NCBI RefSeq assembly: GCF_003311635.1
Contig: NZ_QEXL01000003.1
Location: 92,989 to 156,988 of the forward strand
Length of the DNA stretch: 64,000 nucleotides
Direction of reading: 5' to 3'
DNA from: Novacetimonas cocois
GTDB lineage: Bacteria > Pseudomonadota > Alphaproteobacteria > Acetobacterales > Acetobacteraceae
The notes under the pieces were generated by a model that worked only from the letters and a program-made list of their open reading frames with translations, did no database searches and had not been told where the DNA came from. Positions 25,415 through 35,100 of the stretch are shown piece by piece. A program made the translations under genes and the position numbers. Position 1 is the first letter of the stretch, and each line of letters starts with the position of its first letter.

Positions 25415-26320
25415 ATGCCAGACGAAATCAGTGACCTGAAATTCTTCTGCACCCTGGCCGCGGCAGGAAGCATCGCAGGTTGCGCGCGCGTTGTGGGCAT
25501 GTCCTCCGCCGCGATGAGCCGCAGGCTCAGCGCGCTGGAAGCGCGTCTGGGCACCCGCCTCGTGACCCGTACCTCGCGTCATTTCGCGCTGACGGCCGAA
25601 GGGCTGCGGCTGCATGAACGCGCCGTGCGCATCATGGAGGAAATCGAGGAGGCTGAGGCGGAAGTCACGGCCCGGGCCGATATTCCGCACGGCCTGCTGC
25701 GGGTGGGGGTTCCCTCCGAACTGGGCCGCAAGAGACTGGCGGGTATCGTGGCGGCCTTTGTCGAAAAATATCCCGACGTGACCGTTCACCTGACGCTGTC
25801 CGATGCGGGGCTGGATGTCATTGATGACGGGCTGGATATCGCGATCCGCGCGGGCATGCCGCCCGATCAGGGGGTCATGGCGACCACGCTGATCAGCAGC
25901 CGCCGCGTGGTCTGTGCCTCTCCCGACTATCGCGCGCGCAGGGGACTTCCCGCGACACCGCATGACCTTCTGAAACATGACTGCATATGCCTGCTGCGCC
26001 GGCAGCGGATTTTCAACGAATGGGCCTATCACGATGGCAAGGTGCGCAAGGAAATCCATGTCACGCCCCATCTGGCGGCATCAAGCAGCGAGGTTGTCCA
26101 TGACTGGGCCGTCAGTGGTCACGGCATTGCGCTGAAGGTGTTGTGGGACATCGCCGACGACCTGAAATGCGGTCGGCTGATTGAATGTCTTACGTCATAT
26201 GCGTGGGAAGAAATCGTGCTGTGCGCGGTCTATCCCTCCCGCGCGCATCTGCCGTCGCGGACGCGGTTCTTTCTTGATTTTGTCCGTCAGGCCCTGCGGC
26301 ACCGTGACTTCGTAACCTGA
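25415..26320 (+). CDS. LysR-family transcriptional regulator
   Basis: A 301-residue LysR-type regulator. The N-terminal helix-turn-helix is seen in FFCTLAAAGSIAGCARVVGMSSAAMSRRLSALE (residues about 10-42), followed by LGTRLVTRTSRHFALTAEG. The effector domain begins near HGLLRVGVPSELGR and includes LDIAIRAG and LDFVRQAL at the end. It belongs to the subgroup similar to DmlR/AaeR-like regulators with S-R-R-LSALE. GGAGA lies just before the ATG. It is divergent from maeA and maeA is followed by an AaeB-like exporter, so control of those genes by an organic or aromatic acid is a sensible hypothesis. A good terminator follows at 26341. Confidence 0.92.
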   Translation: MPDEISDLKFFCTLAAAGSIAGCARVVGMSSAAMSRRLSALEARLGTRLVTRTSRHFALTAEGLRLHERAVRIMEEIEEAEAEVTARADIPHGLLRVGVPSELGRKRLAGIVAAFVEKYPDVTVHLTLSDAGLDVIDDGLDIAIRAGMPPDQGVMATTLISSRRVVCASPDYRARRGLPATPHDLLKHDCICLLRRQRIFNEWAYHDGKVRKEIHVTPHLAASSSEVVHDWAVSGHGIALKVLWDIADDLKCGRLIECLTSYAWEEIVLCAVYPSRAHLPSRTRFFLDFVRQALRHRDFVT

Positions 26321-26340
26321 GCGAAGATTGCATGCATGTC

Positions 26341-26372
26341 GGCTTTCCATAGGGAAAGCCTGTGTATTTTTC
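26341..26372 (+). terminator. Rho-independent terminator after the LysR gene
   Basis: A perfect 8-bp stem (GGCTTTCC, loop ATAG, GGAAAGCC) is followed by TGTGTATTTTTC. This is the most convincing intrinsic terminator in the window, 20 bp past the LysR stop codon. Confidence 0.8.
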
Positions 26373-26479
26373 AGGGAACATGCGTCGCTCTCCACTCGTT
26401 GGGGTCATGAGAGGGGTGTCGATTCACAAGGCTGAAGATCCTGTCGGCATCCCCTGCCCATCGCAGATGGAGGACGACC

Positions 26480-27154
26480 ATGATACTCAGAAATTCGCGC
26501 CAGACAGACGCCGCCATGCATGTGGCGCACCCGCCTTCCGATGCCGTGACGCGCCGTGACGGCGGCAGTCTCGCGGGGCTTGCGATTGCGATCCTTGCGA
26601 CCAATGGGGTGGAGGAAGTGGAACTGACCGATCCTGCCGCCGCCCTGCGGCAGGCGGGGGCGCGCACCGTTCTGGTTTCACCGCAGAGCGGGGAAATCCA
26701 GGCCATGGAGGCCGACGTCAATCCCACCAACCGCTATCATGTCGACATGCAGGTGGGACAGGCGCATGCCCATGATTTCGCCGGCCTTGTCCTGCCGGGG
26801 GGCACCACCAATCCCGATCACCTGCGCATGGATCGCGACGCGGTGCGCTTCGTCCGGGAATTCGTGCAGGAGGGCAAGCCGGTTGCCGCCATATGCCACG
26901 GGGCATGGACACTGATCGATGCCGAGGGCGTGCGGGGACATACGATGACATCCTGGCCTTCCCTGCGCACGGATCTGACGAACGCCGGGGCGCACTGGGT
27001 TGATCGTGACGTCGTGACCGATGGCATGCTGGTGACATCGCGCAACCCCGGCGACCTGAAGGTCTTCTGTCCCGCCATCGTGGCGATGTTTGCCTCTGCC
27101 CATGCGGCATCCCATGCGACGGCGGCCCAGATGCCGCAGGGGCATGCCACATGA
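26480..27154 (+). CDS. DJ-1/PfpI family protein (class I glutamine amidotransferase-like)
   Basis: A 224-residue DJ-1/PfpI-superfamily protein of the YhbO/PfpI branch. Seen: LAIAILATNGVEEVELTDP (acidic Glu of the active site), FAGLVLPGGTTNPD, and the nucleophile elbow VAAICHGAWTLIDA with the reactive Cys. The family includes proteins with proposed glyoxalase or protein-repair and stress roles. About 30 extra residues precede the core domain. GGAGG lies 6 nt before the ATG, so the start is well supported. Its stop overlaps the start of the next gene as ATGA, implying translational coupling. Confidence 0.9.
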   Translation: MILRNSRQTDAAMHVAHPPSDAVTRRDGGSLAGLAIAILATNGVEEVELTDPAAALRQAGARTVLVSPQSGEIQAMEADVNPTNRYHVDMQVGQAHAHDFAGLVLPGGTTNPDHLRMDRDAVRFVREFVQEGKPVAAICHGAWTLIDAEGVRGHTMTSWPSLRTDLTNAGAHWVDRDVVTDGMLVTSRNPGDLKVFCPAIVAMFASAHAASHATAAQMPQGHAT

Positions 27155-27897
27155 AGGAAAACAGGACTTTTCTCAGATATTATGCAATCGGTACGCTGGC
27201 GATGGCGGGCGTGTCACTGGGGGCGGGCGTGGTTGCGTGGTGGCGGGGAAAACGCCAGTCGCGCATCGTCATCGCCACTGGCGAGTCCCCGACGGGCGGC
27301 ACATCCGTGACACAGGAACCTGCCGAAACGGATGAAACCCGTCGCGTCGTGCGCAAGGTGCTGCAGTATTTCGTCATTCCGCTGTGGCTGGCCTCTGGCC
27401 TGACGGACTGGTGGTGCCATCGCCGCACCGACATCCAGCATACGACGGGCCTGAAGGAAACCGGCCTTCACCTGCTGATGCTGGGCGAGGCGGCTGTGCC
27501 TGTGCTGGCCGGGCTGTTTCTGGAAATCGACGTGCCGGTCCTGTCGCTGATGATCGCCACCTTTTTCGTGCATGAAGCGACGGCGATGTGGGATGTCAGT
27601 TATGCCGTGACGCGGCGCGATGTGCAGCCGGTGGAACAGCATGTCCACAGTTTCCTGGAGATGATTCCCCTGCTGGCGGTGTCGATGATTTCCGTCCTGC
27701 ACTGGCCCCAGCTGGAGGCCCTGATGGGTCGCCGGGTCATGCCCCCTGCCCCGCTGCGCCTGAAACGCGACCCGCTGGGCCTGCCGTATGCCGCAGGTGC
27801 CCTGACGGCCATGGCAGTATTCGAGGTGCTGCCCTATTGCGAGGAAGCGTTGCGCGACTGGAAAGCAAATCCGGGGCGCCTTACCCCGCTCGCCTGA
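27151..27897 (+). CDS. Conserved membrane protein coupled to DJ-1/PfpI gene
   Basis: A 248-residue protein with a first transmembrane segment (YYAIGTLAMAGVSLGAGVVAWW, residues about 10-31), a short polar linker, then several helices (YFVIPLWLASGLTDWWCHR, ETGLHLLMLGEAAVPVLAGLFL, LSLMIATFFVHEATAMWDV, FLEMIPLLAVSMISVLHW). The pattern of conserved-looking H, D, W and E residues inside the membrane (DWWCHR, HEATAMWD, EQHVHSFLE) suggests a metal or haem site, but I recognise no named family. It starts within the DJ-1 gene's stop codon (ATGA). Function unknown. Confidence 0.7.
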   Translation: MKENRTFLRYYAIGTLAMAGVSLGAGVVAWWRGKRQSRIVIATGESPTGGTSVTQEPAETDETRRVVRKVLQYFVIPLWLASGLTDWWCHRRTDIQHTTGLKETGLHLLMLGEAAVPVLAGLFLEIDVPVLSLMIATFFVHEATAMWDVSYAVTRRDVQPVEQHVHSFLEMIPLLAVSMISVLHWPQLEALMGRRVMPPAPLRLKRDPLGLPYAAGALTAMAVFEVLPYCEEALRDWKANPGRLTPLA

Positions 27898-27957
27898 ACA
27901 GACCTGATCGCATGCCCGACGCGCCGCCGGGGCAGGTACGGGCAATGCGATGCGGTT

Positions 27958-28623
27958 TCAGGTATAGGCGTACGAACCGCCTTTTTCCAGGGCGCGACAA
28001 TAGGCGGGGCGCGCGCGTATGCGCTCCACAAAAAAGGTCACATGGGGGCGTGTCGCAATGGCGCGTGCCCGTGTTATCGCGATTTCCAGGGGAATGCTCA
28101 TCTGGATATCGCAGGCCGTAAAGTCCGGGCCGGCGAACCATTCATGGGTCTGAAGCTCGGTTTCCCAGTAATCCATGTGCAGCCGGATCTGCGGGTCGAT
28201 GAAACGCCGCTGGACGCCGCCGGAAATCAGCTTCGCGGCAGGCCACACGAAAAACGGGGCCTGTCGGGGTAGGCGCTGGAAAATCAGTTTCATCACCAGC
28301 GGCGGCATGGCCGATCCTTCGGCATAATGCAGCCAGTAGGTAAAACGCAGCCATTCGGGCGTTCCCGCCTGCGGCAGCAGGCGTCCATTGCCGTAACGTT
28401 CCAGTATGTATTCGATGATGGCCCCGCTTTCGGCAAGGGTGACATTCCCATCCGTGATGACAGGCGCCTTGCCGAGCGGATGCACCTTGCGCAGCGCGGC
28501 GGGCGCCAGCATGGTTTTCGGATCGCGCTGGTAGAAGCGTATTTCATAGGGCAGTTCCAGTTCCTCCAGCAGCCATAATACGCGCTGGGAACGGGAATTG
28601 TTCAGGTGATGCACGGTAATCAT
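27958..28623 (-). CDS. Glutathione S-transferase
   Basis: A 221-residue cytosolic GST. The thioredoxin-fold N-domain is seen in VHHLNNSRSQRVLWLLEELELPYEI with the catalytic Ser/Asn region (residues about 4-28), VHPLGKAPVITDG, and the glutathione-binding LAESGAIIEYI. The alpha-helical C-domain includes FTYWLHYAEGS and the N-capping FTACDIQMSIPLE. It conjugates glutathione to electrophiles or hydroperoxides; the specific substrate is unknown. The ATG at 28623 (AGGA 9 nt upstream) matches the family N-terminus; 32 more codons are open upstream but unlikely. It is convergent with the membrane-protein gene. Confidence 0.9.
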   Translation of the reverse strand: MITVHHLNNSRSQRVLWLLEELELPYEIRFYQRDPKTMLAPAALRKVHPLGKAPVITDGNVTLAESGAIIEYILERYGNGRLLPQAGTPEWLRFTYWLHYAEGSAMPPLVMKLIFQRLPRQAPFFVWPAAKLISGGVQRRFIDPQIRLHMDYWETELQTHEWFAGPDFTACDIQMSIPLEIAITRARAIATRPHVTFFVERIRARPAYCRALEKGGSYAYT

Positions 28624-28931
28624 GGCGAAGCGTCCTTGTGCTTTCGCCCCCATTTCCAATGATGAGGGAACATGTTGCGCATGAAGTGCGTCAGCATCGC
28701 GACCTGAACGCGCCGACATTGAGAATGTTCATGCGCGGTTGCATCGCCGTCGGGAAAGACGGGCGGAAAAGATGGTCATGCAACACGCGACCGCGTTGCG
28801 CGTTGTCAGGACGCTTCCAAACGGACGTGGCGTTTGCGGCAGAGTTCCCGATTACCCAACCGTGGCGGTGTCCACGTTTCGGCGGTTCCCACGTTTTTCT
28901 GGCCGGGGAAAAGATCATTGGGGAAAATATC
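28624..28931. other. Divergent intergenic region before the glucan synthase locus
   Basis: A 308-bp gap between the GST start (minus) and a small plus-strand open frame. It contains CGTGG/CCACG and AACCG/CGGTT inverted segments near 28858-28890, followed by a short T-run (CACGTTTTTCTGG). This could be a small terminator or leader hairpin, but the stems are short. Nothing else is recognised. Confidence 0.4.
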
Positions 28932-29099
28932 ATGGAATTACCGGAAAATGAGGACCGGCGCGACACTTCCGCCGTAAACGACGCACCGGCGGGATCGCCA
29001 CCCGACATGAAGACGCCGCGGCCCGATACGCCCACGCCGCTGATACGCAAACTTTCCGGATATGTAAGCAAGACAAGAAAAACCCTTTTTCGGCAATAG
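28932..29099 (+). CDS. Possible small protein ahead of the glucan synthase gene
   Basis: A 55-codon open frame beginning MELPENEDRRDTSA, with an acidic, Pro-rich first part and a basic C-terminus (SGYVSKTRKTLFRQ). A GGGGA lies about 8 nt before the ATG. It ends 81 bp before the glucan synthase start on the same strand. No family is recognised, and composition does not prove coding. It might instead be part of a leader. Confidence 0.35.
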   Translation: MELPENEDRRDTSAVNDAPAGSPPDMKTPRPDTPTPLIRKLSGYVSKTRKTLFRQ

Positions 29100-29180
29100 G
29101 GCCATCACGGGATGGCGGCCGTCTTGTGTGGTGACGGCTCGCCCCCTTCCCTTTTTCCGATGCCGCCTGCGGAGCATGGC

Positions 29181-32100
29181 ATGGACGTGAATCCCACACT
29201 GACGCCACAGCCGTCCTCTGCTTCCGGGGCGTGGCGTGGCGGCGCGGACCTGCTGCGGCGTATCCTGCGCCGGGATCGCCATGGCGGGGCGCGTGGATGG
29301 CAGGATGATGCCTTCCCCCTCAAAAGCGAGATTTTTGGCGTCGAACGGCTTGAGGATCATGCCCGCAGCCTAGCGGTGGCGCAGAAGGTCGCGCCATTGC
29401 GGCCACATCGCTGGCCGCGGCAGCCATTATCGCGTCGGCTGGCGGATAACAGCGCCTTCCTGCGCGAGGCCGACATGGAAATCGCCCGGGCGATCACGCA
29501 GGGCCGTCCCCTGACGCCGGCGGCGCAATGGCTGGCGGATAACTATGCCCTTGTGGACATGCAGATCCGCGAAACCGCGCTTGATATTCCGGCGGGGTAT
29601 TACGCACGCCTGCCCAAGCTTTCGAACGGTCCCTTTGTCGGGCTGCCGCGCATATTCGGCGTGGCATGGTCCTTTGTCGCCCATACCGACAGCCACCTTC
29701 AGCCGGAAACCCTGCGGCGCTATCTTCTGGCCTATCAGGAGGTGGAGGTCCTGACCATTGGCGAACTGTGGGCCGTGCCCATCACGGTGCGTATCGTCCT
29801 GATTGAAAACCTGCGCCGGGTTGTCGCGGCGATCATGAAAAACAATGCCAGCAGGCATGAGGCCGACAGGCTGGCGGACCATCTGGCCGAGGCACGCAGG
29901 AACGGGCGCCCCTCGATTTCGGACCTTCTGGCTTCTGTCGATCCGCTGGTCCTGACGCCTGCCTTCACCGCGCGGCTTGCCCATCGCCTGCGCGGGCTGG
30001 ATCCCGAAAGGGATGCCGCCCTTGTCTGGCTGGAACAGAGGGTTGCCGACAGGGACAGCACGATTGACGCCGCCGTGCGCGAAGACCTACAGGAACAGGG
30101 GGCGTTCAATGCCACGATCCGCAACATCATCACCAGCCTGCGGCTGATCGCCGGCTATGACTGGACCAAGGCGTTCGAGCAGATCTGCCTGATCGATCGG
30201 GTATTTGCCGAATATGACAGCTTCACACAGGCGGACTTCGCCAGCCGGGATCTGTATCGCAAGGCGATAGAGGAGCTTTCGCAGGGCTGTGCCCATACGG
30301 AAATGGAGATTGCCCGCGCTTCTGTCACGCTTGCGCATCAGGCGCAGGGAACCTCTGCGGACGACCCGCGTCGGGGGGATCCGGGATATTACCTGTTGAT
30401 GGCAGGACGTGCGGAGCTTGAACGGCTGCTGGGATTCCGGCCGGCTGCGCCGATGTGGATGGTGCGGACGTTCTGTGGGTGGGGGATTACGGGATACAGC
30501 GTGGCCGTCACCGTGCTTACGGTTGCGTTTCTTGCCCTGCCCCTGTGGCTGTCGCTGCCGCGCGTCGCGGATGTGCCGCCGGGCGTGCTGCTGGTGGTAT
30601 TCCTGGCCTTCATTCCCACGACCGACGCGGCCGTTGCCTGCATCAACCGGCTGGCGCTGCAGGCGATCAGGGTCACGTCCCTGCCGGGGCTGGAACTGCG
30701 CGCGGGTATTCCGGTGGGCCTGCGCACCATGGTGGTCATACCCGTCCTGCTGACGACGCGCGCGACGGTTGCCGAACTGATCGCGCGGCTGGAGGTGCAT
30801 TATCTGGCCACGCGCGATGATTCGGTCCATTTCGCGTTGCTCAGCGACTGGACGGATCATGACAGCGCCCATGCGCCGGATGACGACATCCTGCTGACCC
30901 TCGCGACCGAGGGGATTGCGCGCCTGAACCAGAAATATGGCCCGACCGCAGGGGGACAGCGCTTTGTGCTGCTGCACCGCCGGCGGGTATGGTGCGGGAG
31001 CGAGCGCGCATGGATGGGATGGGAACGCAAGCGCGGCAAGCTGCATGAACTCAACCGCCTGCTGCGCGGGTCGACCGACACGACCTTCCTTGCGGACCCG
31101 GCCCGCGTCCTGCCGAACGATATCAGGTATGTCGTCACCCTTGATGCCGATACGCGCCTGCCGCTGGAGACGGTGCGGCGGCTGGTCGGAAAGATGGCGC
31201 ATCCGCTGAACCGCCCGCGTTTCGATCACATGACGGGACGGGTGGACGAGGGATACGCGATCATGCAGCCACGCGTGACGCCCGCCCTGCCGGTCGGTCA
31301 CAAGAACACCCTTTTCCAGCGTGCATTTTCCAGCGCCAGCGGCATCGATGCCTATTCCGCCGCCGTATCCGACCTGTATCAGGACATGTTCGGCGAAGGG
31401 TCTTATGCCGGCAAGGGCATTTACGACATTGATGCGTTCGAGGCCGCGCTGGCCCATCGCGTGCCGGATTCCACGATGCTGAGCCATGACCTGTTCGAGG
31501 GGATTTTCGCGCGCGCGGGCCTTGTTTCCGACATCGAGGTGGTCGAGGAGGCCCCGACCGATTATCTGGTCGCGGCACAGAGGCTCCATCGCTGGACGCG
31601 GGGGGACTGGCAGCTGCTGCCGTGGATCTTTTCAGGAATTCGCCGTCCCAGCGACCCACGGCTCCGCCTGTCGGGCATTTCGCGCTGGAAAATGGCGGAC
31701 AACCTGCGCCGGACGTTATGCGCCCCCCTTCTTATGGTGGCATTTGTCGTCTGCTGGCTTCTGTCGCTGCATGACGCATTCGTCTGGACGTTCTTCCTTC
31801 TGTCCATGATGGCGCTGCCGGTTTTCCTGCCGGTCCTGGCGGATTTCGTTCCACGACGGGAATGGATAACGCTGCGCAGCTATGGCAGCGTCCTGCTTGC
31901 CGATGCGACCGATGCCGCCGTGGTGACCTGCCTCAACATCACATTCGTGGCCCATCAGGCCTACCTGATGGGCGATGCGATCGTGCGTACGCTGGTACGG
32001 GTTTTCATCACGCGGCGTTACCTGCTGCAGTGGATTCCCGCGGCACAGGTCATATCAGCCAGCCGCGCGGGGGTGGCGGGGTACTATCGACGGATGCTGT

Positions 32101-35100
32101 CCGCCCCCCTCCTCTCCCTCGGGATCATTGACGTGATCGCGCATCTTGCGCCGTGGAGCCTGTTTATCGCGGGGCCGCTGACATTCCTGTGGGGCGCGTC
32201 CCCCGCCGTGGCGATGTGGGCCAGCAGGCTGCCTGTCATATATGCCCGCTCCCGTCCCTCGCGCACCGACATTCGCTCCCTTCGCATGGTTGCCCGGCGT
32301 ACCTGGAGATTTTTCGAAACCTTCGTGACGCCCGCGGACAACATGCTGCCCCCCGACAATTTTCAGGAAGATCCCGATCCGGTCCTCGCGCGGCGGACAT
32401 CGCCCACCAATATCGGGCTGTACCTCCTGTGCGGCGTCAGCGCGCGTGACTTTGGCTGGGCCGGGATGAACGATACCCTCGACAGGCTGGAGGCGACGTT
32501 CGCCACACTGGAAAAAATGCGTCGCTATCGCGGGCATTTCTATAACTGGTACGATACATCGGACCTTGCGCCGCTGGAGCCGGTCTATGTCTCCACGGTC
32601 GATAGCGGCAACATGGCGGGACACCTTGTAACGCTGGCAAGCGCCTGTCGCCTGTGGCGCGAAAGGAATGTCGATACCCCCGCCCCCACATGGCGCGAGG
32701 GGGTTTCCGATGCGCTCAACATCGCCATTACCGACCTGACATTCCGCAATGGCGTCCGCCTGTCCCTTTCTTCGTCTGAAAAAAATCTGGTCCGGGCGCT
32801 TTCCGGTCTCAAGAACGCGGTGCTTTCCGCGCCGCAGAAGGCGCTGGCCGCTGATCTTACCCTTCTGCTGGAACGCGCGCGGACGATCGTGAAACAGGCT
32901 GCCGGCATAAGGTACACATTGCCCGATGACGGGGTGAAACCGCAGGCCGATCCGCTTTTCTGGGCGCAGGCCGCGTTGCGGAGCATCGAAAGCCACCTGC
33001 GTGACCGAACGCAGGTGGCCGGCCCATCAGTGGCGGCGCGGCTGGAGGTTCTGGAACATCGGGCCGTGCGCATGGCGCAGGAAATGGAATTCGGGTTCCT
33101 GTGCAATGAATCGCGAAAGCTGCTTTCCATCGGTTTTGTGGTTGCCGAAGATGCGCAGGATGCCAACTGTTACGACCTTCTGGCGTCCGAGGCGCGGCTG
33201 GCGGTCTTTTTCGCCATTGCGAAGGGCGACATGCCGGCCAATGACTGGTTCCGGCTGGGCCGCGCCATAACGCCGGTCGGCAATGGTGCGGCGCTGGTGT
33301 CATGGTCGGGGTCGATGTTCGAATACCTCATGCCCTCGCTTGTCATGCGCGCGCCCATAGGAAGCCTGCTGGAACAGACCAACAAGCTGATCGTGCGATG
33401 CCAGATTTCCTATGGACAGGCACGCGGCATTCCGTGGGGAATTTCGGAATCCGCGTATAACGTGCGCGATCTTGAATATACCTATCAGTATTCGAATTTC
33501 GGCGTGCCGGGGCTGGGCCTAAAACGCGGCCTGGGGCAGGATATGGTCGTCGCCCCCTATGCCACCATGCTGGCCGCCATGATCGACCCGCAAAAGGCGG
33601 TGGCCAACCTTTCCGTGCTTGACAGGACCGGCGCGCAGGGGCGGTACGGGTTTTACGAATCCCTCGATTATACCCCCGATCGCGTTCCCGATCATCATCG
33701 CGTGGCGATCGTGCGTGCCTACATGGCCCATCATCAGGGGATGTCCATCCTTGCCGCCGCCGACACGGTGATGAACGGCATCATGCGTTCGCGTTTCCAC
33801 GATGACCCGGCCATTGCCGCGGCCGAACTCCTGCTGCAGGAACGCGCGCCCCGCACCGGCGCGGTCGCGCGCGCCCTTCCCTCGGAAGAGGTGATCTCCA
33901 CCCCCACCGGGCCAAAGACGGCGTCCGCCGGACGGTATTACAGCAGCCCCGACACACCCGAACCCATGACCCACCTTCTGTCGAACGGACGATATACCGT
34001 CATGCTGACCGCCGCCGGGTCGGGATACAGCCGGTGGCAGGGACAGGCGGTGACCCGGTGGCGGGAGGATCCGACGCTGGATAATTTCGGATCCTACATC
34101 TACCTGCGCAACACCCATACGGGACAGGTCTGGTCCGCCGGGCACCAGCCCTGTGGCGCGCGGGCGGATGATTACGCCGTCGTGTTTCATGAGGACCGCG
34201 CGGAATTCGCCCGGCGCGACGGGGCGCTGACCACGACGATGGAGGTCATGGTCTCTGCCGAGAATGATGCCGAAGTACGTCAGGTATCGCTTTTCAACGG
34301 CGGCAGCGACACGGTGGAGGTCGAAATCACGTCCTATGCCGAACTGGCCCTCCTGCCACAGGACGCGGACATGGCGCATCCCGCGTTCACCAAGCTGTTC
34401 GTGCAGACGGAGTATTTGCCTGAATCCGGCGCCCTGCTTGCCACCCGGCGGCGGCGCACCCCTGATGAACCCGAAATCTGGGCCGCGCATCTGGCGGTAT
34501 GTGCCACGCCCGTTCAGGTGGAAACCGACCGCACGCGTTTTATCGGGCGTGGACATGATGTCCGCTCCCCCGCCGCGATCATGGCGCGTCAGGCGCTGTC
34601 GGGACAGACCGGCACGGTGCTGGACCCGGTATTTTCCATTCGTGGCACGGTTGTCGTCAGGCCCGGCGCGATGGCGCGGATCACGTTCTGGATGCTGGTC
34701 GCATCATCGCGGCAGGCCCTGCTGGACCTGATCGACACCCACAGGGACCAGGCCGCGTTCGAACGCGTGCGGACCCTGGCATGGACCCAGGCGCAGGTAC
34801 AGCTGCGGCATCTGGATATCGCCCCCACCGAGGCCGACCTGTTCCAGCGCCTGGCGGGGCACATCCTGTTCGCGGGGCCGTCGCTGCGTGCGTCGGGCGC
34901 CAGTATCATCAGGGGGGCAGGATCGCAGCCCGTTCTGTGGGAACAGGGAATTTCGGGTGACCTGCCGATCCTCCTTCTGCGGATAAAGGATAATGCCAAT
35001 ACGGAAATCGTGCGCAGCCTGCTGCTGGCCCACGAATATTTCCGGATGAAGCAGCTGGCGGTTGACCTTGTCATCCTGAACGAACATCCCTCCTCCTATC

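Noticed and set aside
30087-31589. 500-codon open frame on the minus strand within the glucan synthase gene
   Set aside because: It lies opposite strongly conserved glucan synthase sequence, has no family motifs and a composition typical of antisense frames in GC-rich DNA.
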